A DNA stretch of 64,000 nt from G965229605 sp965229605 (GTDB lineage Bacteria; Pseudomonadota; Alphaproteobacteria; CBDDJK01): NCBI GenBank assembly GCA_965229605.1, contig OZ245892.1, positions 1,798,001 through 1,862,000 on the forward strand, in the 5' to 3' direction. A program made the translations under genes and the position numbers. Each line of letters starts with the position of its first letter. Position 1 is the first letter of the stretch. Shown piece by piece: positions 35,929 to 44,780 of the stretch. The notes under the pieces are model-generated. The model had not been told where the DNA came from and ran no database searches. It was given only the letters and a program-made list of their open reading frames with translations.

Positions 35929-37218
35929 CTATAAACGTACATCAATAAAAGCAGACCGGCGCAGATCACGCAACGTCCGCCGCTCCAGAAGCTGCAGCTT
36001 TTCACCCCGTATCCGGTTTTCAATCGTATCGCGCTCGGGCAAAGGGATTTCCTCCTCGGCCCGCTCACAAATCGCAAAAACAACCCATTGGTCACCCATC
36101 GCCCGGGGAGCCGACATATCCCCAAGCTCCATCGGAACAATAATTTCCTGTAAATCAGCCCGTAAATCACTGCTGGCAATCTGGTCAAGAGCGGCTACCT
36201 GCATCGGGACCCCCTGATCGCGCTGTTCTTCTGCAGCTGTTTGCACCTGCTCACAGACCTGCTCTGGTGCCTGACCGTCAGGCCGAATACGATTAACCAG
36301 ATCAATCAAATCGCTGGTAGACGCAGCAACCTCTTGCGGGAAAGCCACCTGCAAAATATCAAAAAGAATGCGGGCAACATCCGGCGTGCGGACTTCCAGA
36401 ATCTGGAAAATATAATGCCCGGCCAGACTGGAAACCGGGGGCGAAATATCTCCGACTTCCAAGCTGCGCAGTGCCTCTTCTGTCTCTTCTTCAAAGGTGC
36501 CTTCGCTGACCCAGCCAAGACTCCCGCCATTCCGGCTGCTGGTGTCCTGAGAAAACGCCCGCGCCAATGACTCAAAATCACCCCCCGCCAAAAGCTGCTC
36601 ATAAATATTGTCAATCGCCTGCTTCCCGCCCTCTTCATCCCCGGAAAGATAAATCAGATTCAGCCGACGCTGCGGGCGCGTGCGCGTATCAGCTATCGCC
36701 GCCAGCTCTTCGTCAATTTCCTCATCGCCAACCTGTATCGTACGCCGAAGACGGCGAACCACATAGGTCCGCCAAAGAAGCTGGGCCTCTACCTGCGCGC
36801 GCAAGGCCTCAAAAGTCGCCCCTTGCGTCTCCAGATAGGTGGAAAATTCTTCAACGCTCTGGCCATTGCGCTCGGCAATCCCGGCCAGCTGCTGATCAAT
36901 ATCCTCATCCGGTACAGAATAATCAGCCTCCTCGGCAGCCTGAATTTGTAACCGCTCATCAATCATCCGCCGCAAAACCTGCGGGGTCAGCTGGCGCAAG
37001 GCCTCCAGATCAAGCGCACGACCGCCCGCAACGGCAGCCAGCCGAACCCGCTGCTCAAGATCAAAGGCCGTGATAATATCCTCATTAACAACCGCAGCAA
37101 CACGCAAAGAAATTTGCGCCACAGCACTTCCACTCGCCGTTATCAAAACAGCAGGTAAAATAAAAAACACAGCCAGAAACCACCACCAGCCCCGGCTTTT
37201 TGTAACATGATGGATCAA
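35929..37218 (-). CDS. surA: SurA-like periplasmic peptidyl-prolyl isomerase and chaperone
   Basis: 429 residues with a signal peptide (WWWFLAVFFILPAVLITASG, cleaved near SAVAQ). The SurA N-domain follows (AVVNEDIITAFDLEQRVRLA, then a helical stretch ending in RRMIDERLQIQAAEE). A parvulin domain spans ~195-295 (GGDFESLARAFSQDTSSRNG, then GSLGWVSEGTF). A second, degenerate region lies near the C-terminus. It escorts outer-membrane proteins such as LptD. Its ATG overlaps the lptD stop by four bases, so translation is coupled in the lptF-G-D-surA-pdxA operon. Confidence 0.92.
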   Translation of the reverse strand: MIHHVTKSRGWWWFLAVFFILPAVLITASGSAVAQISLRVAAVVNEDIITAFDLEQRVRLAAVAGGRALDLEALRQLTPQVLRRMIDERLQIQAAEEADYSVPDEDIDQQLAGIAERNGQSVEEFSTYLETQGATFEALRAQVEAQLLWRTYVVRRLRRTIQVGDEEIDEELAAIADTRTRPQRRLNLIYLSGDEEGGKQAIDNIYEQLLAGGDFESLARAFSQDTSSRNGGSLGWVSEGTFEEETEEALRSLEVGDISPPVSSLAGHYIFQILEVRTPDVARILFDILQVAFPQEVAASTSDLIDLVNRIRPDGQAPEQVCEQVQTAAEEQRDQGVPMQVAALDQIASSDLRADLQEIIVPMELGDMSAPRAMGDQWVVFAICERAEEEIPLPERDTIENRIRGEKLQLLERRTLRDLRRSAFIDVRL

Positions 37219-39464
37219 AAGGAAACCTCGCCCAGTGTTTTAAAGGTCAGCTTAACAAAAATAATATCTTCATTGGCCTGGTCTTCATCATACTCCCGGC
37301 GCAGGCTGCTGTCCAAAATGAAACATTCATCTTCATAAATTATTGAAAATTTCGATGAAACACTGTTACTGACATCAAGATCATAGGACGAAAAAAGACT
37401 GGTCGACCATGTATCCGTGACCTGGCTCGATAGGGTTGCATAGATTTTTTCAACCGCCGTATCATCAATACTCGCTTCCTCAGAAAGGTAATTATACCCC
37501 CCCTCGACTTTAAAGGCAGGCTGCCCCAGCGAAAAATCAATCTCGTTCTTGCGAAAGCTCCCGGCAGTCGGGTCCAGATTATAGCGGTGCGATATCGTTG
37601 CCCAATTCGGCACCGTTAAACTGCTGCGCCCGACAAAGTCGGAAGCTCCATCCTCAATCCCCAATTCACGTTCTAATGCCAGGTCTTCGCGGGGACGATA
37701 GCTCTGACCAGCAAAGACCGTCAGATTTGCCCCGTTCAAGGCCCCGGCCACGGTATCGGTGATATTTGCCAGAGGCCCATCGTCCTCGGACGGAGCCATC
37801 TTGAAAAATTGCTTAAACTGGCCCCCGACAACAAACCGATTTCCACCCTCAACCCGATCAAGTCCAGGCGCGCGATTAAATGTCAAAAGATTGGTGTCAT
37901 CAAGCTCTGTCACCAAGCTGTCTTCGTTGGCAATATCCTCTTTATCAGCAACCCCGTTCGGGGCAAAAAAGGCAGCTGTAACCGGCTCAATAATTTGTTC
38001 GCCTATCCCTGTTTGCCGAATAAAGGGGAAACGGGCCTTCACATGTGCATGCGGAATGGCACGGGTTTCCGTTTGATCTTCAAATTGATTGTCCTGTTTG
38101 GCCGCAGATGAAAATTCGGTTTTATACAGATCACCCCGCAAGCCAGCCGCACTTTCGGTTACCAACCCGCCCCAGAAATTCGTCAGCGCATAATAGCCAT
38201 CAAGCGAAAGCCGGTCACTCTGGACAGTGTCTTCGCTGCCCGCTATATGGCGATAACTGGAATCAAGATTCCAGCCTCCACCCCATTGATCGGCCTCTTG
38301 CCAGGCAGAATAGGAAATATTGGGGGCGATATCTCCATGGTCATAGCTTATGTCATCCCGCAATTCCTGATATTGCAGACTCCGCGCCTGTAAATAGCTA
38401 TTGGACTGAAACCTCTCCACCTCCAGAGTGGATGTTAAATAGTTTTTATTCATGCCCGGCCAGAAATTATAATCGGCAAGATAATCCCGGTCCGATGCCG
38501 TTGCCACATCAAGTGTCGTGCGCCATTCAGGACTATGGTAAATTTTCCCTGACAGCGCATGGTGATAGCGGCTACCATCCCTTGAATCGCCAAGATTGTC
38601 AGACGTATAGCTGCTGTTTAGCTGAAATGCAGCATTTTCACGGTTATGGCGATATTCCGCATTTAAAAGCGTTCCCTCTTCGGCGGTGTAAATCGGCTCG
38701 ATGGTTGCATCCCGGTTCTCGTCAAAAACATAATAGACCGGCTGGCGAATAAAGGCTCCGATGTCCGAGCCAAATCCAAAGCCCGGCGCCAGAAGGCCTG
38801 ATTTGCGCTCAACCCCCGGATCAGGATGCGTCAGATAAGGCGTATAGAAGGCTGGAACGCCAAGCACTTCCAGCCGACTGTCATAATAAGTCACGCTGCG
38901 CTCTTCGGCATCATGGACAATACGATTGGCTTTCACCTGCCAGACCAGAGGACGGTCCGGATTCTCGGCACAGGCCAGGCAAGGAGAATAGGTCGCGCGC
39001 GCCATTTCGGTATAGCGTCCTTCCCGCAGCACACCGCCATTCGCAACAAGCCGGGCATTTTCATCAAGCTGCACAAGCAGATTTTCAACAATACCGTCCC
39101 GCCATTGCGAGTTCACCTCCATATAATCAGCAAAGAGGGTTGGCTGACCCGGCTTCGACAATGAAATATTGCCAGACGCCGTGATCATTCCGTCTTCCTG
39201 ATTGTAACTGATGGTATCTGCCTTGATTTGTTCATCACCGCGGGTGATGCTTACCGATCCGCTGGCAGTGATGATGGACTGTTCCCGGTCATAGTCAATC
39301 TGATCAGCTTGCAAGGCAACCGGCAAGCCATCAGTTTCGTCAATGGCTTGATCACTATTTATTTGCTGGGCACTTAAAGGTGACAAGCCAGCAGGCACAC
39401 TGAAGAAAATGCCCCATAGAATAAGGAAGGAAATCAGTCTGGTATATTGCAAAACAAACCTCAT
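37215..39464 (-). CDS. lptD: LPS-assembly outer-membrane protein LptD
   Basis: Outer-membrane barrel that inserts lipopolysaccharide with LptE. Start set at ATG 39464 (MRFVLQYTRLISFLILWGIF), giving 749 residues with a signal peptide; the upstream 89 codons of the open frame overlap lptG and were excluded. The OstA/LptA-like N-domain is seen at ~45-150 (DQIDYDREQSIITASGSVSI, NQEDGMITASGNISL). The C-terminal barrel follows with aromatic-rich strands. Cys residues in YSPCLACAENPD and EDECFILDSSLRR could form the maturation disulfides that LptM-type lipoproteins assist. Its start overlaps the lptG stop. Confidence 0.93.
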   Translation of the reverse strand: MRFVLQYTRLISFLILWGIFFSVPAGLSPLSAQQINSDQAIDETDGLPVALQADQIDYDREQSIITASGSVSITRGDEQIKADTISYNQEDGMITASGNISLSKPGQPTLFADYMEVNSQWRDGIVENLLVQLDENARLVANGGVLREGRYTEMARATYSPCLACAENPDRPLVWQVKANRIVHDAEERSVTYYDSRLEVLGVPAFYTPYLTHPDPGVERKSGLLAPGFGFGSDIGAFIRQPVYYVFDENRDATIEPIYTAEEGTLLNAEYRHNRENAAFQLNSSYTSDNLGDSRDGSRYHHALSGKIYHSPEWRTTLDVATASDRDYLADYNFWPGMNKNYLTSTLEVERFQSNSYLQARSLQYQELRDDISYDHGDIAPNISYSAWQEADQWGGGWNLDSSYRHIAGSEDTVQSDRLSLDGYYALTNFWGGLVTESAAGLRGDLYKTEFSSAAKQDNQFEDQTETRAIPHAHVKARFPFIRQTGIGEQIIEPVTAAFFAPNGVADKEDIANEDSLVTELDDTNLLTFNRAPGLDRVEGGNRFVVGGQFKQFFKMAPSEDDGPLANITDTVAGALNGANLTVFAGQSYRPREDLALERELGIEDGASDFVGRSSLTVPNWATISHRYNLDPTAGSFRKNEIDFSLGQPAFKVEGGYNYLSEEASIDDTAVEKIYATLSSQVTDTWSTSLFSSYDLDVSNSVSSKFSIIYEDECFILDSSLRREYDEDQANEDIIFVKLTFKTLGEVSF

Positions 39465-40639
39465 TATCCATCTTCTAAATGTAAAAGCAAGCTGCTTGAC
39501 AGGCCAAGGCTGACAATCGTCGGCAGCCACCCGGCAAGCACGACCGGAATAGTTCCGTTCAATCCGATGGCCTGCGTAATATAGGTTAAGAGATATAAGG
39601 CAAATCCGACCAGCACGCCGCCACCCATAACATGCATCATCCGCACCGTTCGGCTGGAGCGCATGGCAAATATTGCAGCAATCAGAACCATTGATCCGAA
39701 CAGAAAAGGGCGAGCTAAAAGACTGTGCCAATGCAACTGATAGGGGATGATGCTGAATCCGGCTTCTCCCATCCGTTGCATAAATGTCTGCAGCTGCCAG
39801 ACAGAGAGTGAATCTGCGGATTGAAAATGTTCGTTGATCGACTGGAGGGTCATGGTGGTTTCAAGCGAGAAATCATCCAGCTGTTGCCCGGCTTCCCCGG
39901 GTTTGGAGATCAGGACCTGGTCGAATTTCCAGACACCTGGCCAGAGCCCTGGATTGAGGGAGGCTTTTGGCCCGTCAAATCTGGCGATAAATCTGTCTTG
40001 TGCATTGAATTGAAAGACTGTGATCTGTTCAAGCTGGAGGTTGCTTTCAAACTGATTATCAAGATTATTTTGATCAGTAATCGTATTCTGGGTCACTTTT
40101 TTGGCATTAAGGACATAAAAATTATCCTCGATTCGTTCCCGCAGCCATAGCCCGGTCGGCGAAAGGGCCAACCGGCTTTGTCGATAGTTCAAATGCATAT
40201 TTTCTAAATCTTCATATTGGCTTTGCAAATGAGCAACCAGCGGATTGAGCAATACAACGGCAATCCCGCCCAATCCGACAGAAATTGCGATTGGCCAGGA
40301 TAAAATCTGCCAGATTGAGACCCCGACAGAACGGGCAGCAATCAATTCGCGCGCACGCGATAAACGCCAGAATGCATAGAGCGCGCCAAACAGGACAATT
40401 AGCGGCGCTAATTGATCAAGAAGTGAAGGAAATTTGAAGGCGGCCATTTGAAAAACGACATCGGCTGTGACATTTTCTTTTCCGGCTGCCCGGCGGAACA
40501 GTTCAAATAAATCAAACATTGCGGCGACACTGCCGAGTACGACAGACATGATAAGCAGGCCGATGATATAGTGAAACCCCAGATAGCGTGCCATGATCCC
40601 GCCGAAGGTTGCGCCAAAAATTTTCCCGATAGTTGTCAT
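39464..40639 (-). CDS. lptG: LPS export ABC transporter permease LptG
   Basis: 391 residues of the YjgP/YjgQ family: six membrane helices around a periplasmic beta-jellyroll. Family segments are SLLDQLAPLIVLFGALYAFW, RLSRARELIAARSVGVSIWQ and, near the C-terminus, FAMRSSRTVRMMHVMGGGVL. With LptF and the ATPase LptB (not in the window) it drives LPS from the inner membrane to LptC/LptA/LptD. It overlaps both lptF (4 bp) and lptD, the standard coupled arrangement. Confidence 0.93.
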   Translation of the reverse strand: MTTIGKIFGATFGGIMARYLGFHYIIGLLIMSVVLGSVAAMFDLFELFRRAAGKENVTADVVFQMAAFKFPSLLDQLAPLIVLFGALYAFWRLSRARELIAARSVGVSIWQILSWPIAISVGLGGIAVVLLNPLVAHLQSQYEDLENMHLNYRQSRLALSPTGLWLRERIEDNFYVLNAKKVTQNTITDQNNLDNQFESNLQLEQITVFQFNAQDRFIARFDGPKASLNPGLWPGVWKFDQVLISKPGEAGQQLDDFSLETTMTLQSINEHFQSADSLSVWQLQTFMQRMGEAGFSIIPYQLHWHSLLARPFLFGSMVLIAAIFAMRSSRTVRMMHVMGGGVLVGFALYLLTYITQAIGLNGTIPVVLAGWLPTIVSLGLSSSLLLHLEDG

Positions 40640-41772
40640 TTTACGGAATATCCATAGGCATCTGGTTGCGCGGGGGAGCCATTGTCAGAAGTCTGGTCAC
40701 CGGCTTGCCAGGCAGCGACCATCAGCCCGGCAAGGGCAACCGCAAGTGGCAAAATATAAAGAAGAGGAATAAACAGCAGGAATTCTTCGGCCAGCACGGC
40801 CCCATATAAAGTTGCCAACTGAACAACAGCAGCCAGAGCACTGACAGATAAAACAGGTTGCCAGGAGCCCCGCCTTGAAAAGGCCGGGCGCAACATGGCG
40901 GCCAGAGCGATAGCGGCCAGAGCGAGATTCAATAAAGGTTGCGAAAGCATCCGGTGTCCTTGAATAATCAGCAAGTTCCAGTGGCTTTTATTTGTTGCAT
41001 TTTCCGGGTCAGGAAACAGGAGGTCTAGCAAAAATCTTTCTTCTGGCTGACGCCATTTCGGTGTGTTTGCTGTCTGGGCCGGAATCAATTCAACAATACT
41101 CTGTTCAAAGCTGATGAACTGGAAACGGTCGTTGATCAGGGTTTGACGAGTCCCGTTTTTCAAGACAATACGCTGACCATTGCCTTCATCAAAGACCTGT
41201 CCTTCTTCAGCAAAAATTGTAAAGGGGTTTTCCGGGTCGGTGCGGTTATCATACATCAAGCCATAAAGGCGGTTGCCTTCGCGCGATTCCATATAAAGGG
41301 TGATTGAGTTGCCAAAAGCGGTAAATCGGCCTTCTTTCAAGAGCGCGCTTCCCCATTGAGTTTTATAGCGATCAAGGTTGCGTTGCAGTTCGCCATAGGC
41401 AAGCGGGCTGATATAGAGCGAAAAAAGATAGCCCGTCAGCGCAATAGCAAGCGCAGCACTCATGCCCGGGAAAACCAGCCGCCGATTGCTGAAGCCGCTG
41501 CTTTTTAAAACAGTGATTTCATTATCGACATTCATGCGGTGATAGGTCATGATCAGGCCGATAAAAAGGGCAATCGGCAGCACATAGCTTGAAAGCTTGG
41601 GCAAAGCCAGCAAGGCCAGCCAGCCGAAACTTTCCAGAGTCATGCCGCGGGTGACGATCAGTTCGATCAGCTTGACCGACTGGACCAGGAAGACGGTGAT
41701 CCCCAGAATAGCCCCGATAAAGCAGGTATTGGTTAAAACCTGCCGGAATATATAGACATCAACACGGGACAT
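40636..41772 (-). CDS. lptF: LPS export ABC transporter permease LptF
   Basis: 378-residue YjgP/YjgQ-family permease, partner of LptG. It starts MSRVDVYIFRQVLTNTCFIG and has the conserved YVLPIALFIGLIMTYHRMN, NEITVLKSSGFSNRRL and a C-terminal group of membrane helices. First gene of the lptF-G-D-surA-pdxA run. A 271-bp mobile element ends just 23 bp upstream of its ATG, so the element may have replaced or now supplies the promoter. Confidence 0.93.
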   Translation of the reverse strand: MSRVDVYIFRQVLTNTCFIGAILGITVFLVQSVKLIELIVTRGMTLESFGWLALLALPKLSSYVLPIALFIGLIMTYHRMNVDNEITVLKSSGFSNRRLVFPGMSAALAIALTGYLFSLYISPLAYGELQRNLDRYKTQWGSALLKEGRFTAFGNSITLYMESREGNRLYGLMYDNRTDPENPFTIFAEEGQVFDEGNGQRIVLKNGTRQTLINDRFQFISFEQSIVELIPAQTANTPKWRQPEERFLLDLLFPDPENATNKSHWNLLIIQGHRMLSQPLLNLALAAIALAAMLRPAFSRRGSWQPVLSVSALAAVVQLATLYGAVLAEEFLLFIPLLYILPLAVALAGLMVAAWQAGDQTSDNGSPAQPDAYGYSVK

Positions 41773-41795
41773 GATCAGCTTAAGCAGTCGTGCTA

Positions 41796-42066
41796 GGGTC
41801 AGGACCCATAAGATTCATCTATTCTGCGCGTGTCAAATTTTTGATAGATGGGCTTGAAAAGCGCGCAGCGACTAGCCATCGCTAATTGCAAGCGGTTTGA
41901 AAGCTCAGATACAAAAATTTGCCGCGCCTTTACAAGGTTGGTCAATAAAGGCAAATCTACGGCTTCAAACAAGCTCACCGTAGCTAAAACTATGCTTTCG
42001 CTTGTTTTCATAGTATCTTTACCTTTCTTGACCAACAGAATGGATGAATTTTATGGGTCCTGACCC
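41796..42066 (-). mobile_element. 271-bp TA-flanked mobile element, copy A
   Basis: One of three 271-bp near-identical copies. Ends are inverted repeats beginning GGGTCAGGACCCATAA, each itself a palindrome (GGGTC-AG-GACCC). The dinucleotide TA flanks both ends, as in IS630/Tc1-mariner-type target duplications. An internal frame on the minus strand (ATG 42011, stop within the terminal repeat at about 41799; 70 residues from MKTSESIVLATVSLFEAVDL) is intact, behind AAAGG. The other strand is also open. An internal hairpin GCCTTTA/TAAAGGC is present. It lies between yceI, whose stop it supplies, and lptF. Confidence 0.85.
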
Positions 42067-42674
42067 TAGTTTCTTGCGATGCCTTCCACATCAAGGATCA
42101 GCTTTACGGTCTCGGTTCCAGGGCCAAGCGGGGCATCAATGCCAAATTTTGCCCGCTCCAGATCAGCCGTGCCGGTGAATCCGACGCGTGATTTTCCACG
42201 CGGGCCAGTTCCTGCGCCAATAAAATCTGCGGCTATCACAATCGGATGCGTTTGACCGTGCAATGTCAGATTGCCTTCAATATTTGCGCTCCCCTCTCCG
42301 GTTGAGACAACCCGTGTGCTTTCAAACACAGCGGTTGGGTAGCGATCCGTATCCAGATATTTTGCAGCCCGCAAATGATCATCGCGAACCGCATGATTGG
42401 TATCAAGACTTTCAGTTTCCACTGTAACCTTCACCCAAGAATCTTCTGGTGCTGCCGGATCATAATAGAAGCTGCCTTCAAATTCATTAAACCGTCCCAT
42501 CATCCAGCTGAATCCAAGGTGCATGATACGAAAATGAACCCCCGCATGACGGCCCTGGCTGTCAATGTCATAGGTTACAGCTTTTGCAGGTTGAAAAGAA
42601 AATACCGCCAAAGCCATCAACAGCATGCCCATTTTCAGTATAGGGGGTTTTTTTGATTTTGAAAAAATGTGCAT
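42066..42674 (-). CDS. YceI-family periplasmic protein
   Basis: 202 residues with a signal peptide (MGMLLMALAVFSFQPAKAVT) and a YceI beta-barrel that usually binds a polyisoprenoid lipid. Family marks: YDIDSQGRHAGVHFRIMHLG, the segment LRAAKYLDTDRYPTAVFES, NLTLHGQTHPIVIAADF and VGFTGTADLERAKFGID. The stop codon TAG (42066-42068) is made from the flanking TA and the first base of mobile element copy A, so the insertion defines the present C-terminus (VEGIARN). Little or nothing seems lost from the domain. Confidence 0.9.
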   Translation of the reverse strand: MHIFSKSKKPPILKMGMLLMALAVFSFQPAKAVTYDIDSQGRHAGVHFRIMHLGFSWMMGRFNEFEGSFYYDPAAPEDSWVKVTVETESLDTNHAVRDDHLRAAKYLDTDRYPTAVFESTRVVSTGEGSANIEGNLTLHGQTHPIVIAADFIGAGTGPRGKSRVGFTGTADLERAKFGIDAPLGPGTETVKLILDVEGIARN

Positions 42675-42767
42675 AGTGGCCTCCGTTTGTTCGGGGATTT
42701 ATTTGTTAGGGTGGGCTGGTTGGGTTTTTTAACTGATTTTTCAGGATTTATCTTACTCAGCAACAGG

Positions 42768-44768
42768 TTATTTGCCAACGGATTTTTCTGCAAATAGACG
42801 AAAGAATTTTGCGGGCAAGCCGCCTCCGGTCAGTCCTTTGCCGTTTTTATCCTGTGCGGGCGTGCCCTGATCATTTCCCATCCAGACCCCCAGACTTAAA
42901 AAGCGGCCTTCGCCAAGATGAATATAGCCAATAAACCAGGCATCACGCGAATCCTGGCTGGTGCCGGTTTTGCCATAAACAGAGGCCGTTTGATGCGCCT
43001 GCCAGCTTTGAGGATAAGCTGCGCGTCCGGTTCCTTCCCGCACCACGGCAGCCAGAAGATATTCTGCATCCTCTGCAACCCGGGGGGCAAGAACGCCCAG
43101 AGCGGAACTTTCACTGGCGGAACTTTCACTGGCGGCATTTTCACTGGCTGTATTGACCGGGCCAAGCAAGGAGTGACCATTCGACTGACGCACATGCTGG
43201 AAAGCCCGGGGTTCAATCAGCCGACCATTCGCCGCAACGGCTCCATAGGCCGCAACCATTTCAAGCAAAGTGACCTCTGCAGCACCCAACGAAAGGGCGG
43301 GCATATCCGTCAATGGCGAGGCAATGCCCAACCGCCTTGCAACGCCAATGACCTGATCCGCCCCGGCCTGCATGAATAGACGAACTGTCGCGGCATTGGC
43401 TGATTTGGCAAAGGCTTCTGTGAGCGGGACAATCCCGGCATATCGCCCTTGAAAGTTGGAAGGCTGCCAGCTGCCGACTGCAACCGGACTGTCCTCAACC
43501 AGATCAGCCGGGCTTATGCCTTGCTCCAAAGCCGCCAGATAGACAAAAAGTTTAAAGGCAGACCCCGGCTGTCGCCTGGCTTTCACGGCCCGGTTAAATC
43601 CTCCCGGCACCGGATTAACGCCGCCAATCATCGCCTGAATATCACCGCTTTCATTCAGGGCCACAAAAGCCATCTCTGTGGCCCCGGCCTTGACCATGGA
43701 AGGGTAAATCTCTTTAAGCGTGGCTTCGGCTGCCGCTTGCAAAGCCGGGTTCAATCCGGTTTCAATCCGTAAATCCTGATTGAGCGGGCCAATACGTCCG
43801 GCCGCCTGATCCAGTGCCCATTCAGCAAATAACCGTTTATGCGCACTGGTTTTTGGAGCCACCTGTTTTTTACCGGATTCGCTCTGCGCCTGTTCCAGCT
43901 GTTGATCGGTGATCCATCCGTTTGAGCGCATGGCCTGTAGCGAAAGACGCGCCCGCTTGGCAGAGGCCCTTTGATTGGCCTGCGGGTTTAAACGCGATGG
44001 AGCTTTGGGCAACCCGCTTAAAACCGCCGCCTGCCAGAGCGACAAATCGGGGGCCGGAACCCCGAAGTACTGGCGTGCCGCCGCATCAATGCCGTAGGCC
44101 CCTGCCCCCAGATAAATGCGGTTGAGATAAATTTCCAGCAGCTGGTCCTTGGTGAATTTTTGTTCAAGCCAGAACGACAAAAGGGCTTCACGAATTTTGC
44201 GGGTAAAACTTCGCTCCGGCGTTAAAAACAGATTCTTTGCCAGTTGCTGGGTGATGGTGCTGCCGCCTTCAACCGTGCGCCAGGCCTTGAGATTTGCCCA
44301 GGCGGCACGAAGAATACCAATCGGATCAACCCCGAAATGGCTGTAATAGCGGCGGTCTTCAAGCGCAAGAAAGGCTTTGGGGACATAATCGGGCAGATCG
44401 GCAAGCGCAACCGGGGTTCCATGGACATCACCGCTTGCCATTAAAATCGTGCCTTTTTGGTCTACCACCTGATAATGCGGGGGCCGCTCGCCCGGAGTCT
44501 GCAAACGGGCCGGGTCTGGCAGATGCCAGGCATGAAATCCCAGATAACCGACAAGCCCGATGCCAATCCAGATCGATAGAGCCACCAGAGACACCAAAAC
44601 CCGCCGCTTACGCGCAGAAGAAACCTCCGGTTTTCTTTTCCGGGGTGCTGTTGCTTTAACCGGCTTTGCCGCGGTTTTTTTAGGGACAGCCGTTTTCCCA
44701 GCACTTTTTTTACCGGCACTCTTTTTACCAGAACGCGTTTTATTAGAGGCCTTTTGAATCGGCGACAT
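42768..44768 (-). CDS. Class A penicillin-binding protein (bifunctional peptidoglycan synthase)
   Basis: 666 residues. A Lys/Ala-rich cytoplasmic N-terminus (~55 residues) precedes one membrane helix (VLVSLVALSIWIGIGLVGYL). A GT51 transglycosylase (~95-260) follows, with EDRRYYSHFGVDPIG and EGGSTITQQLAKNLFL. The transpeptidase (~335-640) has the catalytic SxxK (RQPGSAFKLF), SAN (AKSANAATV) and KTGT (YGKTGTSQDS). It polymerises and cross-links peptidoglycan in the periplasm. It is shorter than PBP1A (no OB/ODD insert). A 15-bp repeat at 43101-43145 encodes a Ser/Glu/Ala stretch. Confidence 0.92.
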   Translation of the reverse strand: MSPIQKASNKTRSGKKSAGKKSAGKTAVPKKTAAKPVKATAPRKRKPEVSSARKRRVLVSLVALSIWIGIGLVGYLGFHAWHLPDPARLQTPGERPPHYQVVDQKGTILMASGDVHGTPVALADLPDYVPKAFLALEDRRYYSHFGVDPIGILRAAWANLKAWRTVEGGSTITQQLAKNLFLTPERSFTRKIREALLSFWLEQKFTKDQLLEIYLNRIYLGAGAYGIDAAARQYFGVPAPDLSLWQAAVLSGLPKAPSRLNPQANQRASAKRARLSLQAMRSNGWITDQQLEQAQSESGKKQVAPKTSAHKRLFAEWALDQAAGRIGPLNQDLRIETGLNPALQAAAEATLKEIYPSMVKAGATEMAFVALNESGDIQAMIGGVNPVPGGFNRAVKARRQPGSAFKLFVYLAALEQGISPADLVEDSPVAVGSWQPSNFQGRYAGIVPLTEAFAKSANAATVRLFMQAGADQVIGVARRLGIASPLTDMPALSLGAAEVTLLEMVAAYGAVAANGRLIEPRAFQHVRQSNGHSLLGPVNTASENAASESSASESSALGVLAPRVAEDAEYLLAAVVREGTGRAAYPQSWQAHQTASVYGKTGTSQDSRDAWFIGYIHLGEGRFLSLGVWMGNDQGTPAQDKNGKGLTGGGLPAKFFRLFAEKSVGK
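43101..43145. repeat. 15-bp tandem repeat x3 in the penicillin-binding protein gene
   Basis: Units AGCGGAACTTTCACT, GGCGGAACTTTCACT and GGCGGCATTTTCACT lie head to tail and in frame, encoding the ASES-type repeat between the SAN and KTGT motifs. A second 15-bp repetition lies near 44690-44725 in the Lys-rich N-terminus (KSAGKKSAGK). Confidence 0.88.
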
Positions 44769-44780
44769 GATTGATCCCGG

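Noticed and set aside
37215..39731. lptD start at 39731
   Set aside because: The extra 89 residues overlap lptG and lack family similarity; ATG 39464 gives a proper signal peptide.
41799..42063. Two overlapping 71- and 78-codon genes in each mobile element
   Set aside because: Not listed as genes because copy number is low and both strands are open; the more credible 70-codon frame is described with the element.
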